This document shows, piece by piece, positions 1 to 8,909 of a DNA stretch of 64,000 bases. The stretch is from Alphaproteobacteria bacterium. GTDB lineage: Bacteria; Pseudomonadota; Alphaproteobacteria; Acetobacterales; Acetobacteraceae. The DNA lies in contig JADZEB010000004.1 in the NCBI GenBank assembly GCA_020850755.1, positions 248,001 to 312,000 of the forward strand, written 5' to 3'. The notes beneath the pieces are model-generated. The model was not told the origin of the DNA, did not search any database, and saw nothing but the letters and a program-made list of their open reading frames with translations. Position 1 is the first letter of the stretch; each line of letters begins with the position of its first letter. Position numbers and translations under genes: made by a program.

Positions 1-454
1 CGATCGGCAACAATGGATGGGGCGAACGGGTGATGATGCGGATCGTGGTCGGATCGACCACCTGCACCTCCCTGATCGCGCGAACGAAACCGGCGAAACT
101 GCCAGGGCTGTTGGGAACGTTGGGCGGCCGGCGCAGCGACGCCACCACGTCGGCCGCGGTGAAGGGCTTCCCGTCGTGCCAACGCACGTTCGGGCGGAGC
201 TTGAACTCCCAGGTGGTGTCGTTGATGACGCGCCAGCTTTCCGCAAGGCCAGGCTGCGGGCGGACGCGTTCGTCGCGGACCGTCAAAGCATCGAAGACAT
301 GCAGTGAAAGCGAAATGTTGGGAGAGGCGTTATAGAAGTGCGGATCGGCAGAATTGAAGGGCGCCGCAAAGCCCATGTTCAGGGTCTGCGCCTGCGCGCT
401 GCCAAGGGCAACCATGATGCCCAGAGTGCTTGCCACGCTAAGCCGTGCGGCCAT
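1..454 (-). CDS. ABC transporter substrate-binding protein, family 5 (partial, C-terminus beyond window)
   Basis: N-terminal ~151 codons of a periplasmic peptide/nickel/opine-type solute-binding protein (SBP_bac_5); the rest lies beyond the left edge. The ATG at 454 has a good GGGAGGA ribosome site about 8 bases upstream. Residues 1-23 form a signal peptide ending SAQAQ. The mature part carries family blocks: SADPHFYN, GLAESW near residues 70-75, and WHDGKPFTAADV at about 93-104. It is transcribed away from the Gfo/Idh gene that starts at about 576, so a divergent promoter should lie in 455-575. Permease and ATPase partners would be further left. The ligand cannot be told from this fragment. 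Family assignment is secure. Confidence 0.85.
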   Translation of the reverse strand, partial: MAARLSVASTLGIMVALGSAQAQTLNMGFAAPFNSADPHFYNASPNISLSLHVFDALTVRDERVRPQPGLAESWRVINDTTWEFKLRPNVRWHDGKPFTAADVVASLRRPPNVPNSPGSFAGFVRAIREVQVVDPTTIRIITRSPHPLLPI

Positions 455-575
455 GACAGATCCTCCCTTTTTCCCAGCCATGCTTTCTGCGACGATGGAC
501 CGGCAGACGGCCGGGATGCAAGGGGTTTGCAGAGTCGACCCGCCCCAGCACCCTGCCAGGCTCGGGGATTTCATC

Positions 576-1619
576 GTGCAGCCGCTTTCCTGGGGTGTCC
601 TGGGCACCGCCCGAATCGCGCGAGAGAAGCTGTTGCCGGCCATGGCCGCTTCGCCATGCTGCCGAGTCGTAGCTGTCGCGTCCCGCTCCGAACAGGACGC
701 CGCGGCAGTGATCCGTCTCTACCCTCTGGCCCGAGCCCATCGCGGCTACGAGGCGTTGCTCGGCGATCCCGAAGTCGAGGCGGTGTACATCCCGCTCCCG
801 AACACAATGCACGCCGAATGGACAATTCGGGCCCTCTCCGCCGGCAAACATGTGCTGTGCGAGAAACCACTCGCGATGAGCACTGCCGACGCCATCGCCG
901 TCGCCCAGGCCGCCGCGTCCCGGCAGAGGCATGTAGCCGAAGGATTCATGTATCGCCACCACCCGCAATGGCAACGCGTCCGTACACTCCTGGACGAGGG
1001 CGCAATCGGACGCCTGCAAAGCGTGTCGATCTTCTTCGGCTACAACAGGCCCGATCCCGGGAATATCCGCAACCGCGCCGAGTTGGGTGGCGGCGGCCTC
1101 TATGATATCGGCTGCTACGCTGTGTCCGCGGCGCGCTTCGCCTTCGCCGACGAGCCGCAGTCGGTCTCTGCCTTGATGGAGCATGATCCCTCGCTTGGTG
1201 TCGATGTGCTGACGAGTGCGTTGCTGCATTTCCGGAACGGTCATGCCACCTTCACCTGCGGCACGCGGATCGTGTCGCAGCAACGGGTGGTGCTGAGCGG
1301 CGCGCAGGCCCAGATCTCGGTCGAGCGTCCCTTCACGCCCCCGGCGGACCATGCCTGCCGCTTGGTCCTGGCGCGCGACTGGTATGAAGGCGCCGCGGGC
1401 AGGACGGAGGAGGCTCTCGCTGGCGTGGACCAGTACCGGCTGATGGTGGAATCCTTCGTCCGCACGGTGCGCCAGGGACCGCCATCGCCCACGCAGCTTG
1501 CGGACTCGATCGCGAACCTGGAAGTCATCGAGGCCATCGCCAGATCCGCCGCCACGGGCGAGGTTGTCCCGATCACGTGCAGCTCGCGTGCCGGCGCCAC
1601 ACGACAGGGAAGCACATGA
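576..1619 (+). CDS. Gfo/Idh/MocA family oxidoreductase
   Basis: NAD(P)-dependent oxidoreductase of 347 residues acting on a sugar, polyol or diol. The N-terminal Rossmann fold begins at once (WGVLGTARI, residues 6-14), CEKPLA with the catalytic-site Lys is at 95-100, FMYRHHPQW follows at 124-132, and GGGLYDIGCY (172-181) matches the xylose/dihydrodiol dehydrogenase branch. I chose GTG at 576 because GGGGA sits 7 bases upstream and the fold starts directly after it. ATGs at 480, 495 and 516 would add an unconserved leader, and the one at 453 would overlap the divergent gene. The stop TGA overlaps the next ATG (ATGA), so the M29-like gene is translationally coupled. The substrate is unknown. 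Confidence 0.8.
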   Translation: MQPLSWGVLGTARIAREKLLPAMAASPCCRVVAVASRSEQDAAAVIRLYPLARAHRGYEALLGDPEVEAVYIPLPNTMHAEWTIRALSAGKHVLCEKPLAMSTADAIAVAQAAASRQRHVAEGFMYRHHPQWQRVRTLLDEGAIGRLQSVSIFFGYNRPDPGNIRNRAELGGGGLYDIGCYAVSAARFAFADEPQSVSALMEHDPSLGVDVLTSALLHFRNGHATFTCGTRIVSQQRVVLSGAQAQISVERPFTPPADHACRLVLARDWYEGAAGRTEEALAGVDQYRLMVESFVRTVRQGPPSPTQLADSIANLEVIEAIARSAATGEVVPITCSSRAGATRQGST

Positions 1620-2653
1620 CCGTGATCGCAGGCACCGTCGAGCTGATCCGCGCGGCGCGCAACTTGGCCCGGCTCAATGTCCGCGCGGGCGAGTCGGTTC
1701 TGGTGCTCACCTCCACCGATCAGCATGCCTCCCTGCACGACTCGCTGCTGATGGCGTGCGAGGAAGCCGGGGCAGGGTCCGTGGCATCGATACTCCTGGT
1801 CCCGCCGGCCACGCGCGCCGCCTATCGCCATCCGCCGAGCGCACTCGCCGCCGCCGCTGCCGCCGACCTGACGATCGTCGCGACCACGATGGCCTTCCCG
1901 CGCGCCTATGACGACATGACCGCGGCGATTCTTGCCGCCGGCAAGCGGCTGGTGCTGATCAACAATGCCCCGCCCGAGGATTTCGCCCGCGGCGGCGCGC
2001 GCGGCGAGACGCCCGAACTGCTGGCGGCCACGCGCCGGCTTGCCGCCGCCGTCTCGGAAGCCAGCCGCGTACGCGTGCGGGCCACCAATGGCACCGATCT
2101 GACCGTTGGCGTTTGCCGCCCCTGCCTCGTGCTCACGGGCCATGCCGACGACGAGACGGGTTTCGGTTCCTTCCCGAGCGGCGAGGCGATGCTGTCGGCG
2201 GCCGAGGGCACGGCGGAGGGGACCTGGGTCGCCGACCAGTTCGGCCAGGTGGTCTATCTGCGCGGCCAGGGACCACAGCTCGGCCTGCTCGAGGACCCGA
2301 TCACGCTCCGCTTCCGCGCCGGCCGCCTGGTCGAGATCGGCGGCGGGGGCGCCGCGCGGCGGCTGGAGCGCATCCTTGCCGACGCAGACGACAATGCCCG
2401 CATGCTGGCGGAACTCGGACTTGGCACCAACCCGATGGCGCGCGCCATCGACGCGGTCGAGAACAAGTTCCGCCTCGGCACGGCGCATATCGCGCTCGGC
2501 GACAACCGGCTGATCGGCTGGCGCGGCGCCGGGACCTATGGCGGCACCCTGACGAGCAGCCACCATATCGACCTTGTTGTTGCCGGCGTGTCGGTCGATC
2601 TCGATGACCGCCCGGCGGTCCGCGATGGCCGGATCGTCCTCGCAGAGGAGTAG
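1616..2653 (+). CDS. M29/NicX-like metalloenzyme (aminopeptidase T or dihydroxypyridine dioxygenase fold)
   Basis: A 345-residue protein of the family that includes thermophilic M29 aminopeptidases and 2,5-dihydroxypyridine 5,6-dioxygenase (NicX). The C-terminal metal-site pattern is visible: GTAHIALGDN with H291, and SSHHIDLVV with H317 and D319, matching the His/His-x-Asp set I recall for NicX iron. E282 in VENKF precedes it. Residues 1-160 are an alpha/beta domain rich in Ala. The ATG at 1616 overlaps the preceding stop by 4 bases; an SDR follows 6 bases after the stop. Co-location with two dehydrogenases favours a ring- or ketone-degrading role over peptide hydrolysis, but this is inference; an aminopeptidase cannot be excluded. 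Confidence 0.65.
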   Translation: MTVIAGTVELIRAARNLARLNVRAGESVLVLTSTDQHASLHDSLLMACEEAGAGSVASILLVPPATRAAYRHPPSALAAAAAADLTIVATTMAFPRAYDDMTAAILAAGKRLVLINNAPPEDFARGGARGETPELLAATRRLAAAVSEASRVRVRATNGTDLTVGVCRPCLVLTGHADDETGFGSFPSGEAMLSAAEGTAEGTWVADQFGQVVYLRGQGPQLGLLEDPITLRFRAGRLVEIGGGGAARRLERILADADDNARMLAELGLGTNPMARAIDAVENKFRLGTAHIALGDNRLIGWRGAGTYGGTLTSSHHIDLVVAGVSVDLDDRPAVRDGRIVLAEE

Positions 2654-2659
2654 GCGGAC

Positions 2660-3355
2660 ATGGCAGGAAGCGCGCTCATCGTCGGCGTCGGCAGCGGCCT
2701 GAGCGCGAGCCTGGCGCGCCGCTTCGCGCGCGAAGGCATGCAACTCGTGCTGGCGGCGCGCAATGTCGCGAAGCTGCGCGATCTCGCCGCCGCCACGAAC
2801 GCCACCGCCATCGCCTGCGATGCGGCCGATCCGACCGCCGTCGCCGCGCTGTTCGCCGCCGCCGACGCCGCGGCCGGCCCGCCAGACATCGTGGTGTTCA
2901 ATGCAAGCCGGCGTGTGCGCGGCGCGATTGTCGAGCTCAACCCCGCCGCCGTCGCCAACGCCTTGGCCGTTACAGCACTCGGCGGCTTCCATGTCGCGCG
3001 CGAGGCGGCGGTGCGCATGCTGCCGCGCGGCCGCGGCACGATCTTCCTCACCGGCGCCTCCGCCAGCGTCAAGGGCTTCGCCCAGTCATCCCCCTTCGCG
3101 ATGGGCAAGTTCGCCCTGCGCGGGCTGGCGCAAAGCCTCGCGCGCGAGCTGCATCCGCGCGGCGTCCATGTCGTGCATGCCGTGATCGACGGCGGTATCC
3201 GCCAGGGCGAGGCCGATCCGCGCGCGGCGCAACGCGGGCCCGACGGGCTGCTTGATCCGGACGCGATCGCCGAGACCTACTGGCAGCTTCACTGCCAGCC
3301 GCGCTCGGCCTGGGCGTGGGAGATCGAATTGCGCCCCTGGGTCGAGAGCTTCTAG
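2660..3355 (+). CDS. SDR-family protein with Phe in place of the catalytic Tyr
   Basis: Short-chain dehydrogenase fold of 231 residues. The nucleotide-binding glycine motif is GVGSGL (9-14) and the NNAG block is replaced by FNAS (80-83). Ser134 lies in TGAS. The YxxxK motif reads F146-A-M-G-K150, so the general-acid Tyr is absent while Lys is kept. As far as I recall, a widespread SDR subgroup shares this F-x-x-x-K and the following FALRxLAQSxARE stretch, so this is likely a family trait and not a decayed gene. It is third in the operon with the Gfo/Idh and M29-like genes. It may still bind NAD(P)(H); the reaction is unknown. Confidence 0.8.
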   Translation: MAGSALIVGVGSGLSASLARRFAREGMQLVLAARNVAKLRDLAAATNATAIACDAADPTAVAALFAAADAAAGPPDIVVFNASRRVRGAIVELNPAAVANALAVTALGGFHVAREAAVRMLPRGRGTIFLTGASASVKGFAQSSPFAMGKFALRGLAQSLARELHPRGVHVVHAVIDGGIRQGEADPRAAQRGPDGLLDPDAIAETYWQLHCQPRSAWAWEIELRPWVESF

Positions 3356-3375
3356 CCGCTGCCGCCGCCCCTCGC

Positions 3376-4374
3376 TCAGCCCCCCTTGGCCAGCCCCTTC
3401 ACCCAACCAGCGACGGTCAGCAGCGTGTCCTTGTCGACCGGATGGCGGATGACGCAGGCCGGCGCCACCAGCACGCCGCGCCCGCCGGTCTCGGCGATGG
3501 TGCGGTCGAAATCGGCGCGGATCGCCGGCAGGTTTCGGTCGGTGAGATGCGCGCGTTGCAGGCCGCCCAGCACCGGCTTGGTGCCGCCCGCCCGGCGATA
3601 CTCGGCGATCGAGGGGGGCGTCTCGCCGATGTGCCAGTTCAGCGCCGCGGCCGGATAGTCCTTGATCAGGTCGAACATCATGTCCTCGCCATGCATGTGC
3701 ACGACGTTGAACCAGCCGTCGGCCGCCTGCGCCGCCGCCAGCACGCGCAGATCGTAGGCGGTACCGAAGGCGCGATACTCCGCCTCCGTCAGCACTTTGG
3801 GCATGGCGTCCTGGATCGCGAAGAAGATGCCGGCGCAGCCCGATTCCAGAGCCGCGCGCGCGAACGCGATCGCGGTCTCGGTGATCGCCTCGAGCCCCTT
3901 GCGCAGCATGTCGGGGTGGCTGCGCAGATGCTGCCGGTGCAATCCGTTCGACATCTTGGCCGCGACAGTCAGTGGCGAGAATACCGTCGCCAGCACCGGC
4001 TGCCCCGGTCCGACCGCCTGGACCAGCCGGCGCAGATGCGCAAGCTCGCGGCCATAGGCGCCGGCCTCGACATCGCAGGGTCGAAGCTTGAGCCAGTCCG
4101 CCGGCGCCTGCACCGCCGCTCGCGTGACCTTGGCCACGCCGCCCTTGGCGATCTCGCTGAAATCGCATTCGACGCCGAAATCCTCGACCACGAACAGGCC
4201 GTTCGGCATCGATTTCACGAAGTCGATGTCGAAGCGGCGGGCGAAGGCCGCAGTCTCGTCCGCCAGCCGCACGGGATCGAGATCGATTTCCGGCAGATGC
4301 GTCCAGAAACTGTAGGGGGGACGGTCCACCGCCTCGCCCCGCAGCACCGCCCGCACACGCTCGATCTTGTCCAT
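3376..4374 (-). CDS. Uroporphyrinogen decarboxylase (URO-D) family protein, not HemE
   Basis: A 332-residue TIM-barrel protein of the URO-D/methyltransferase superfamily. It opens MDKIERVRAVLRGEAVDRPP, the usual opening of non-heme URO-D-like proteins, and keeps PVLATVFSPLTVA in mid-protein and HIGETPPSI and KPVLGGLQ further on. It lacks the HemE N-terminal Arg-rich substrate signature, so porphyrin decarboxylation is unlikely. Relatives include corrinoid methyltransferases and proteins in aromatic or methoxy-compound clusters. It converges on the SDR gene with a 20-base gap and is divergent from the M20 peptidase at 4527. No corrinoid protein gene is adjacent. Function unknown. Confidence 0.75.
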   Translation of the reverse strand: MDKIERVRAVLRGEAVDRPPYSFWTHLPEIDLDPVRLADETAAFARRFDIDFVKSMPNGLFVVEDFGVECDFSEIAKGGVAKVTRAAVQAPADWLKLRPCDVEAGAYGRELAHLRRLVQAVGPGQPVLATVFSPLTVAAKMSNGLHRQHLRSHPDMLRKGLEAITETAIAFARAALESGCAGIFFAIQDAMPKVLTEAEYRAFGTAYDLRVLAAAQAADGWFNVVHMHGEDMMFDLIKDYPAAALNWHIGETPPSIAEYRRAGGTKPVLGGLQRAHLTDRNLPAIRADFDRTIAETGGRGVLVAPACVIRHPVDKDTLLTVAGWVKGLAKGG

Positions 4375-4526
4375 CGCCTGCCTCCTGGTTCCGGGCCCAG
4401 CCCGCTACTGCTCCCGCAGTTGGCCCCGCGACGCAAGGGGGAAACCCGCATGGCCGCTTGCCCCTGTCCGGGCGATCCAGCAAGCTTCATGCCTGCTGCC
4501 GCGACCCTCCAGCGCCTGGGTGCTCC

Positions 4527-5672
4527 ATGACGCCGATCCTTCCTGCAGCCGAGCTTGAACCCTTCGTCGAGGCGCTGATCGCCTGGGGCAGGGTGGAGAG
4601 CCCGAGCTACGACGCGGCCGCCGTGAACCGGATGATGGATCTCGCCACCGAGCGGCTGCGCACCATGGGCGCGCGGATCGAGCGCCAGCCCGGCCAGGGC
4701 GGCTTCGGCGATGTGGTGACGGCAACCCTGCCCGCGCGCGGCGCCGGTCCCGGCATCCTGGTGCTCGGCCACCTCGACACGGTCCATCCTGTCGGCACGC
4801 TGGCCGGCCCCCTGCCGCTGCGGCGCGAGGGCGACAAGCTGTTCGGCCCCGGCCTCTACGACATGAAGGGCGGCGTGCTGCTGGCGCTCGAAGTGCTGGC
4901 GCGCCTGTTGCGCCGCGACGGCCCGTTCCCCATGCCCGTCACCGTCATGCTGGTGCCGGACGAGGAGGTGGGCAGCCCCTCCTCGTTCCGCCGGATCGTC
5001 GCCGAAGCGCAGAAGCACCGGCTGGTGCTGGTGCCCGAGCCCTCGCGCGAGCAGAAGATCGTCACCGGCCGGCACGCGATCCTGCGCTATCGCCTGCGCA
5101 TGCATGGCCGCCCCTCGCATGCCGGCTCGGCGCCGGCGGCCGGGCGCAGCGCGATCCGCGGCATGGCGCGGCTGATCGAGGAGATCGAGTCCGGCAGCGA
5201 CCCCGCGCGCAGCGTCACCTACAGCGTCGGCAGGATCCAGGGCGGCGTGTTCGTGAACGTCGTGCCGGTGCTGTGCGAGGCCGAAGTGCTGTGCGTCGGT
5301 CCGTCGTACGAAGCCGTGGCCGAGATCGAGGCGCGCATGGCGGCCCTGAAGGCGCCCTTCCCCGACCTTCGGCTGGAGGTGGAGAAGGGCCAGGTGCGGC
5401 CGCTATTCGTGGCGGATGCGCGCACCATGGCTCTGTATCAGCGGGCGCGCACCATTGCCGCCGATCTCGGGCTCGATCTCGCCGCCGCGCAATGGGGCGG
5501 CGGCAGCGACGGCAATTTCACCGGTGCGGCAGGCGTGCCGACCCTCGACGGGCTCGGCGTTGCCGGCGGCGGTCCGCACACTTTCGGCGAGCATGTGCTG
5601 GTGGGCGAGATCCCGCGCCGGGCCGAGTTGTTCGCTCGTCTACTGCGCGACCTGCTCGACCGCCCGGCCTAG
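4527..5672 (+). CDS. M20 family metallopeptidase (carboxypeptidase G2-like)
   Basis: Zinc-dependent amidohydrolase or exopeptidase of 381 residues. Two-domain M20 layout: catalytic residues H82 and D84 in GHLDTVHP, bridging D112 in GLYDMKGG, the general base E146 and metal ligand E147 in VPDEEVGS, a central lid domain (about 185-290), and the C-terminal His in GPHTFGEH. The length and VPDEEVGSP motif match the CPG2/ArgE-like branch that removes C-terminal glutamate or N-acyl groups. The ATG at 4527 begins the conserved region. Its stop TAG shares the tetranucleotide CTAG with the convergent FAD-oxidase gene. It may hydrolyse peptides or acyl-amino acids imported by the neighbouring Dpp system. 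Confidence 0.85.
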   Translation: MTPILPAAELEPFVEALIAWGRVESPSYDAAAVNRMMDLATERLRTMGARIERQPGQGGFGDVVTATLPARGAGPGILVLGHLDTVHPVGTLAGPLPLRREGDKLFGPGLYDMKGGVLLALEVLARLLRRDGPFPMPVTVMLVPDEEVGSPSSFRRIVAEAQKHRLVLVPEPSREQKIVTGRHAILRYRLRMHGRPSHAGSAPAAGRSAIRGMARLIEEIESGSDPARSVTYSVGRIQGGVFVNVVPVLCEAEVLCVGPSYEAVAEIEARMAALKAPFPDLRLEVEKGQVRPLFVADARTMALYQRARTIAADLGLDLAAAQWGGGSDGNFTGAAGVPTLDGLGVAGGGPHTFGEHVLVGEIPRRAELFARLLRDLLDRPA

Positions 5673-6940
5673 CCGAAACGCATCGGGCTGAAGGGCGCGA
5701 GCTCGATCACCGGTGGCCGCCCGGCAACCAGGTCGGCGACCACGCGGCCCATGGTGCCGGCGGCGGTCAGGCCGAAATGGCCGTTGCCGCAAGCCAGCAG
5801 GACGTTCGGATGGCCCGGACAGGGACCAAGCGCCGGCAGCCCGTCCGGCAGCGAGGGCCGGCTGCCCATCCAGCGCTTCGCCCCGGCAAGGTTCACGCCG
5901 GGGAACATCTCGGCCGCATGCGGCAGCAGCATGTCGGCCCGCCGCCAGTCGGGCGGCGCGTCCACGCCCGCGATCTCGACCGTTCCGGCAAGGCGCAGCC
6001 CGTCCGCCATCGGCGTTGCGGCCACCGCGCGGTCGCGATTGCTGATCGGATGGCGCGGCATTACGCCCGGATCGGGCAGGACGACATGGTAGCCGCGCTC
6101 GGCCTCGAGCGGCAGGCGCAGGCCGAGCGGCGCGAGCAAGCGATGTGACCATGCCCCGGCCGCGACAACCACGCGGCCGCCGCGCACCACCTCCCCGCCG
6201 GCAAGTCGCACGCCGGCAACGGCGCCTGCCTCGACCACGAGTTCCAACACCTCGGCCCGCACCAGGGTGGAGCCATTGCGAAGGGCGAACTCCACCAGAG
6301 TGCGGGCAAGGCCGCCGGGATCGACGCAATGGCCGTGCTCGGGGAAATAGAGTGCGCTCTGGTAGTGGCGTGCCAGTGCGGGTTCCTTCTGGCGCAGCAG
6401 ATCGGCATCCAGGATCTCGGTCGGCACGCCGGCCTCGGCGCGCATGCGCTGGGCGAAGGCCGTGCCGGCGGCGCCTTGCGCACTCGCCGAGATGAACAGC
6501 TGGCCGACACGGCGCACCAGCGCATCGCCACCAGATGCGGTCAGGATTGGGTCGTAATGCTCGAAGCTCGGTCGGTGCAGGATGGCCAGCCCGCGCGACA
6601 CGGCCGCCGCCTGCTCCGGCCGGCCCGCCCTGATCCAGCGCAGCAGCCAAGGCAAGGCACGCGGCAGGTAGCGCCAGCGGATCGCCAGCGGCCCGAGCGG
6701 ATCGAGCACCCATTTCGGGATCTGGCGCAGCGTGCCCGGTGCGGCGTTCGGCAGCACATTGCCGGGCCCGATATTGCCGGCATTGCCGAAGGACGCCCCT
6801 TCTCCCGGCCCGGCGCGGTCGATCACCACCACCTGCCGCCCCTCGCGCGCAAGCCAGGCAGCACATGCCGCGCCGATGATGCCGGCACCGATGACGATAA
6901 CGCGGCCGACTGCGGCAGCGGAAGCATCCGGACCGCTCAT
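5669..6940 (-). CDS. FAD-dependent D-amino-acid dehydrogenase-like oxidoreductase (DadA-like)
   Basis: A 423-residue DAO-superfamily flavoprotein. The dinucleotide motif VIVIGAGIIGAACAAWLA lies at residues 14-31, and the ASFGNAGNIGPGN block is the DadA hallmark for FAD/substrate contacts. The C-terminus carries ACGNGHFGLTAAGTMG, the second FAD-binding block. These enzymes oxidise D-amino acids (or related N-substituted glycines) and pass electrons to quinone. The ATG at 6940 overlaps the ATPase stop (ATGA), making this the last gene of the hyuAB-dpp operon. That context suggests the importer brings in a D-amino-acid-containing or cyclic amide compound. The exact substrate is not visible. Confidence 0.8.
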   Translation of the reverse strand: MSGPDASAAAVGRVIVIGAGIIGAACAAWLAREGRQVVVIDRAGPGEGASFGNAGNIGPGNVLPNAAPGTLRQIPKWVLDPLGPLAIRWRYLPRALPWLLRWIRAGRPEQAAAVSRGLAILHRPSFEHYDPILTASGGDALVRRVGQLFISASAQGAAGTAFAQRMRAEAGVPTEILDADLLRQKEPALARHYQSALYFPEHGHCVDPGGLARTLVEFALRNGSTLVRAEVLELVVEAGAVAGVRLAGGEVVRGGRVVVAAGAWSHRLLAPLGLRLPLEAERGYHVVLPDPGVMPRHPISNRDRAVAATPMADGLRLAGTVEIAGVDAPPDWRRADMLLPHAAEMFPGVNLAGAKRWMGSRPSLPDGLPALGPCPGHPNVLLACGNGHFGLTAAGTMGRVVADLVAGRPPVIELAPFSPMRFG

Positions 6941-7905
6941 GTGGCGCCGCCATGCGGGCGATGGCACCACGCCCAGCTCTCGGCCGCGCCCGCGATCGGC
7001 GGCACCTCGCGATCGCACAGCCCTGCCACCCGGCGCTCGCACCGCGCGAAGAAACGGCACGCCGGCACGGACGTCCCCTCGCCGACGGGCAGGTCCACCT
7101 CCGCCGGTGGAAGCGACACGCCAGGCTCCGGCTCCAGCGACGCCGCAAGGAGGGCCCGCGTATAGGGATGCCGCGGCACGGAAAGCAGGGCTTCCGTGGT
7201 GCCCTGCTCCACGATCTGGCCGCGATACATCACCATGATCCGCCGCGACATGGCGCGCACGACAGCCAGATTATGCGAGATCAGCAGGTAGGACAGGCCG
7301 AACTCCCTTTGCATCTGGCCGAGAAACTCCAGGATCTGCGCCTGTACGGATACATCCAGCGCCGAGGTGGGTTCGTCCAGCACGATCAGCTGCGGCCGCA
7401 GGATCAGGGCGCGCGCAATGCAGATGCGCTGCTTCTGCCCGCCGGAAAGCTCGTGCGGATACCTATAGGCGAAACTGCGCGGCAGGCCCACGACATCAAG
7501 CATCGCGAGCGCCCTTTGCCGCGCCTCGGTGGAGCCGGCAAGACCCTGGATCAACAGGGGCTCGGCGATGGCCGCACCCACACTCATGCGCGGATGCAGA
7601 GCCGAGTGGGGGTTCTGGAACACGATCTGCACGTGCCGGCGCATCGCCCGCAGCTCGGCGCCCGCCAGGGTGCGGATGCTGCGCCCCTCGAGCAGGATGT
7701 CGCCCCCATCGGGCTCGATCAGCCGCAACAGGAGACGCGCGACCGTGGACTTGCCGCAGCCGGACTCCCCGACCAGCCCAACGCACTCGCCCGCGGCGAT
7801 GGCAAGGTCGACGCGATCCACCGCAACCGCACTCGCCGCCCTTCCACGGCGACGCGCAGTGAAGGTCTTGGAAAGAGCCAGCGCCTCAAGCAATGGCGCA
7901 GTCAT
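6937..7905 (-). CDS. Peptide-type ABC transporter ATP-binding protein (DppF/OppF-like)
   Basis: A 322-residue ATPase of the Opp/Dpp/Nik class. Walker A is GESGCGKST, the signature LSGGQKQR, Walker B LIVLDEPTSALD, and the C-terminal oligopeptide domain has the Cys-rich FFARCERRVAGLC region usual for this family. I place the start at ATG 7905 (MTAPLLEALALS), just overlapping the upstream ATPase stop by 4 bases; an open frame further upstream has no family similarity. Pairs with the second ATPase 7902-8909 to energise the two permeases. Confidence 0.9.
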   Translation of the reverse strand: MTAPLLEALALSKTFTARRRGRAASAVAVDRVDLAIAAGECVGLVGESGCGKSTVARLLLRLIEPDGGDILLEGRSIRTLAGAELRAMRRHVQIVFQNPHSALHPRMSVGAAIAEPLLIQGLAGSTEARQRALAMLDVVGLPRSFAYRYPHELSGGQKQRICIARALILRPQLIVLDEPTSALDVSVQAQILEFLGQMQREFGLSYLLISHNLAVVRAMSRRIMVMYRGQIVEQGTTEALLSVPRHPYTRALLAASLEPEPGVSLPPAEVDLPVGEGTSVPACRFFARCERRVAGLCDREVPPIAGAAESWAWCHRPHGGAT

Positions 7906-8909
7906 GCCAACAACTCTGCATGATGACACGCCACCAAGCGCTGTTCCCCAAACGTCCGCAACCTCGGCTTCTCGGACCGGCATAGCTCGGACGCACTCGC
8001 GCAACGCGCGGCGAAGCGGCAGCCACGTGGCGGGTCGGCCAGGTTGGGCAGCTGCCCCGGGATCGGCCGCGTGCGGACCTCGCCACGCAGCCGGGGCACG
8101 GCCTCGACCAGTCCGCGCGCATAGGGATGGATCGGGCGATGAAGCAATGCCTCGCTCGGGCCGCTTTCCACGATGGTGCCTGCATACATCACGACGATGC
8201 GCCCGCACACCGCCGAGACGACACCAAGATCGTGCGAGATCAACATCACGGCCAGACCCGACGAGCGAACCTGGTCGACGATTAGGCGCAAGATCTGTGC
8301 TTGTACCGTCACGTCGAGCGCGGTTGTCGGCTCGTCGGCGATCAGCAGCGAGGGCCGCCCGCTGATCGCCATAGCGATCAACACACGCTGCCGCATGCCG
8401 CCGGAGAGCTGGTGCGGATAGCTCGACAACACCTGCGCCGGATTGCGCATCTGCATGGCGGCAAGAATCGATTCCGCTTCCTCCCGCGCGGCCGCGATGC
8501 TGCGCATGGTCCTGCCACGTGCGCGATCATGCTCGCGCAGAACCTCGGTCATCTGATCGCCGATCGAGAAGACCGGGTCCAGGAAGGTCATGGGATCCTG
8601 GAACACCATCGCGATGTCGAGCCCGCGAATGCTGCGCATCCGGCGCTCAGCTGCGGCAAGGAGATCCTCGCCACGCCAGCGAACCGTCCCACCCAGATAA
8701 CGGGCCGGCGGGCTCGGCAACAAGCGCAGTATGCTCTTCGCGAGAACGGACTTCCCGCAGCCCGACTCGCCCACCACGCCCAGCGTCTCGCCACACCCGA
8801 TCGCCAGCGAGACATCATCGAGCACATGGAACCTGCCATCGAAGGTGTCGAGCGAAAGGCCCAAGCCATCGATCTCCAGCAGAGCGTCCCTTGCCGACCC
8901 GCTGCTCAT
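7902..8909 (-). CDS. Peptide-type ABC transporter ATP-binding protein (DppD/OppD-like)
   Basis: A 335-residue ATPase with Walker A GESGCGKSV, signature LSGGMRQR, Walker B LLIADEPTTALDVT and the Opp C-terminal domain with the RFAARCASASELC Cys motif. The start ATG 8909 overlaps the stop of the DppC-like permease (8906) by 4 bases, and its own stop overlaps the next ATPase start the same way, so stoichiometric coupled translation is likely. It acts on the cytoplasmic face with the DppF-like protein. Confidence 0.9.
   Translation of the reverse strand: MSSGSARDALLEIDGLGLSLDTFDGRFHVLDDVSLAIGCGETLGVVGESGCGKSVLAKSILRLLPSPPARYLGGTVRWRGEDLLAAAERRMRSIRGLDIAMVFQDPMTFLDPVFSIGDQMTEVLREHDRARGRTMRSIAAAREEAESILAAMQMRNPAQVLSSYPHQLSGGMRQRVLIAMAISGRPSLLIADEPTTALDVTVQAQILRLIVDQVRSSGLAVMLISHDLGVVSAVCGRIVVMYAGTIVESGPSEALLHRPIHPYARGLVEAVPRLRGEVRTRPIPGQLPNLADPPRGCRFAARCASASELCRSEKPRLRTFGEQRLVACHHAELLA

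Noticed and set aside
3376..4374. HemE (heme biosynthesis)
   Set aside because: The URO-D fold is clear but HemE-specific N-terminal substrate residues are absent and no heme genes are near.
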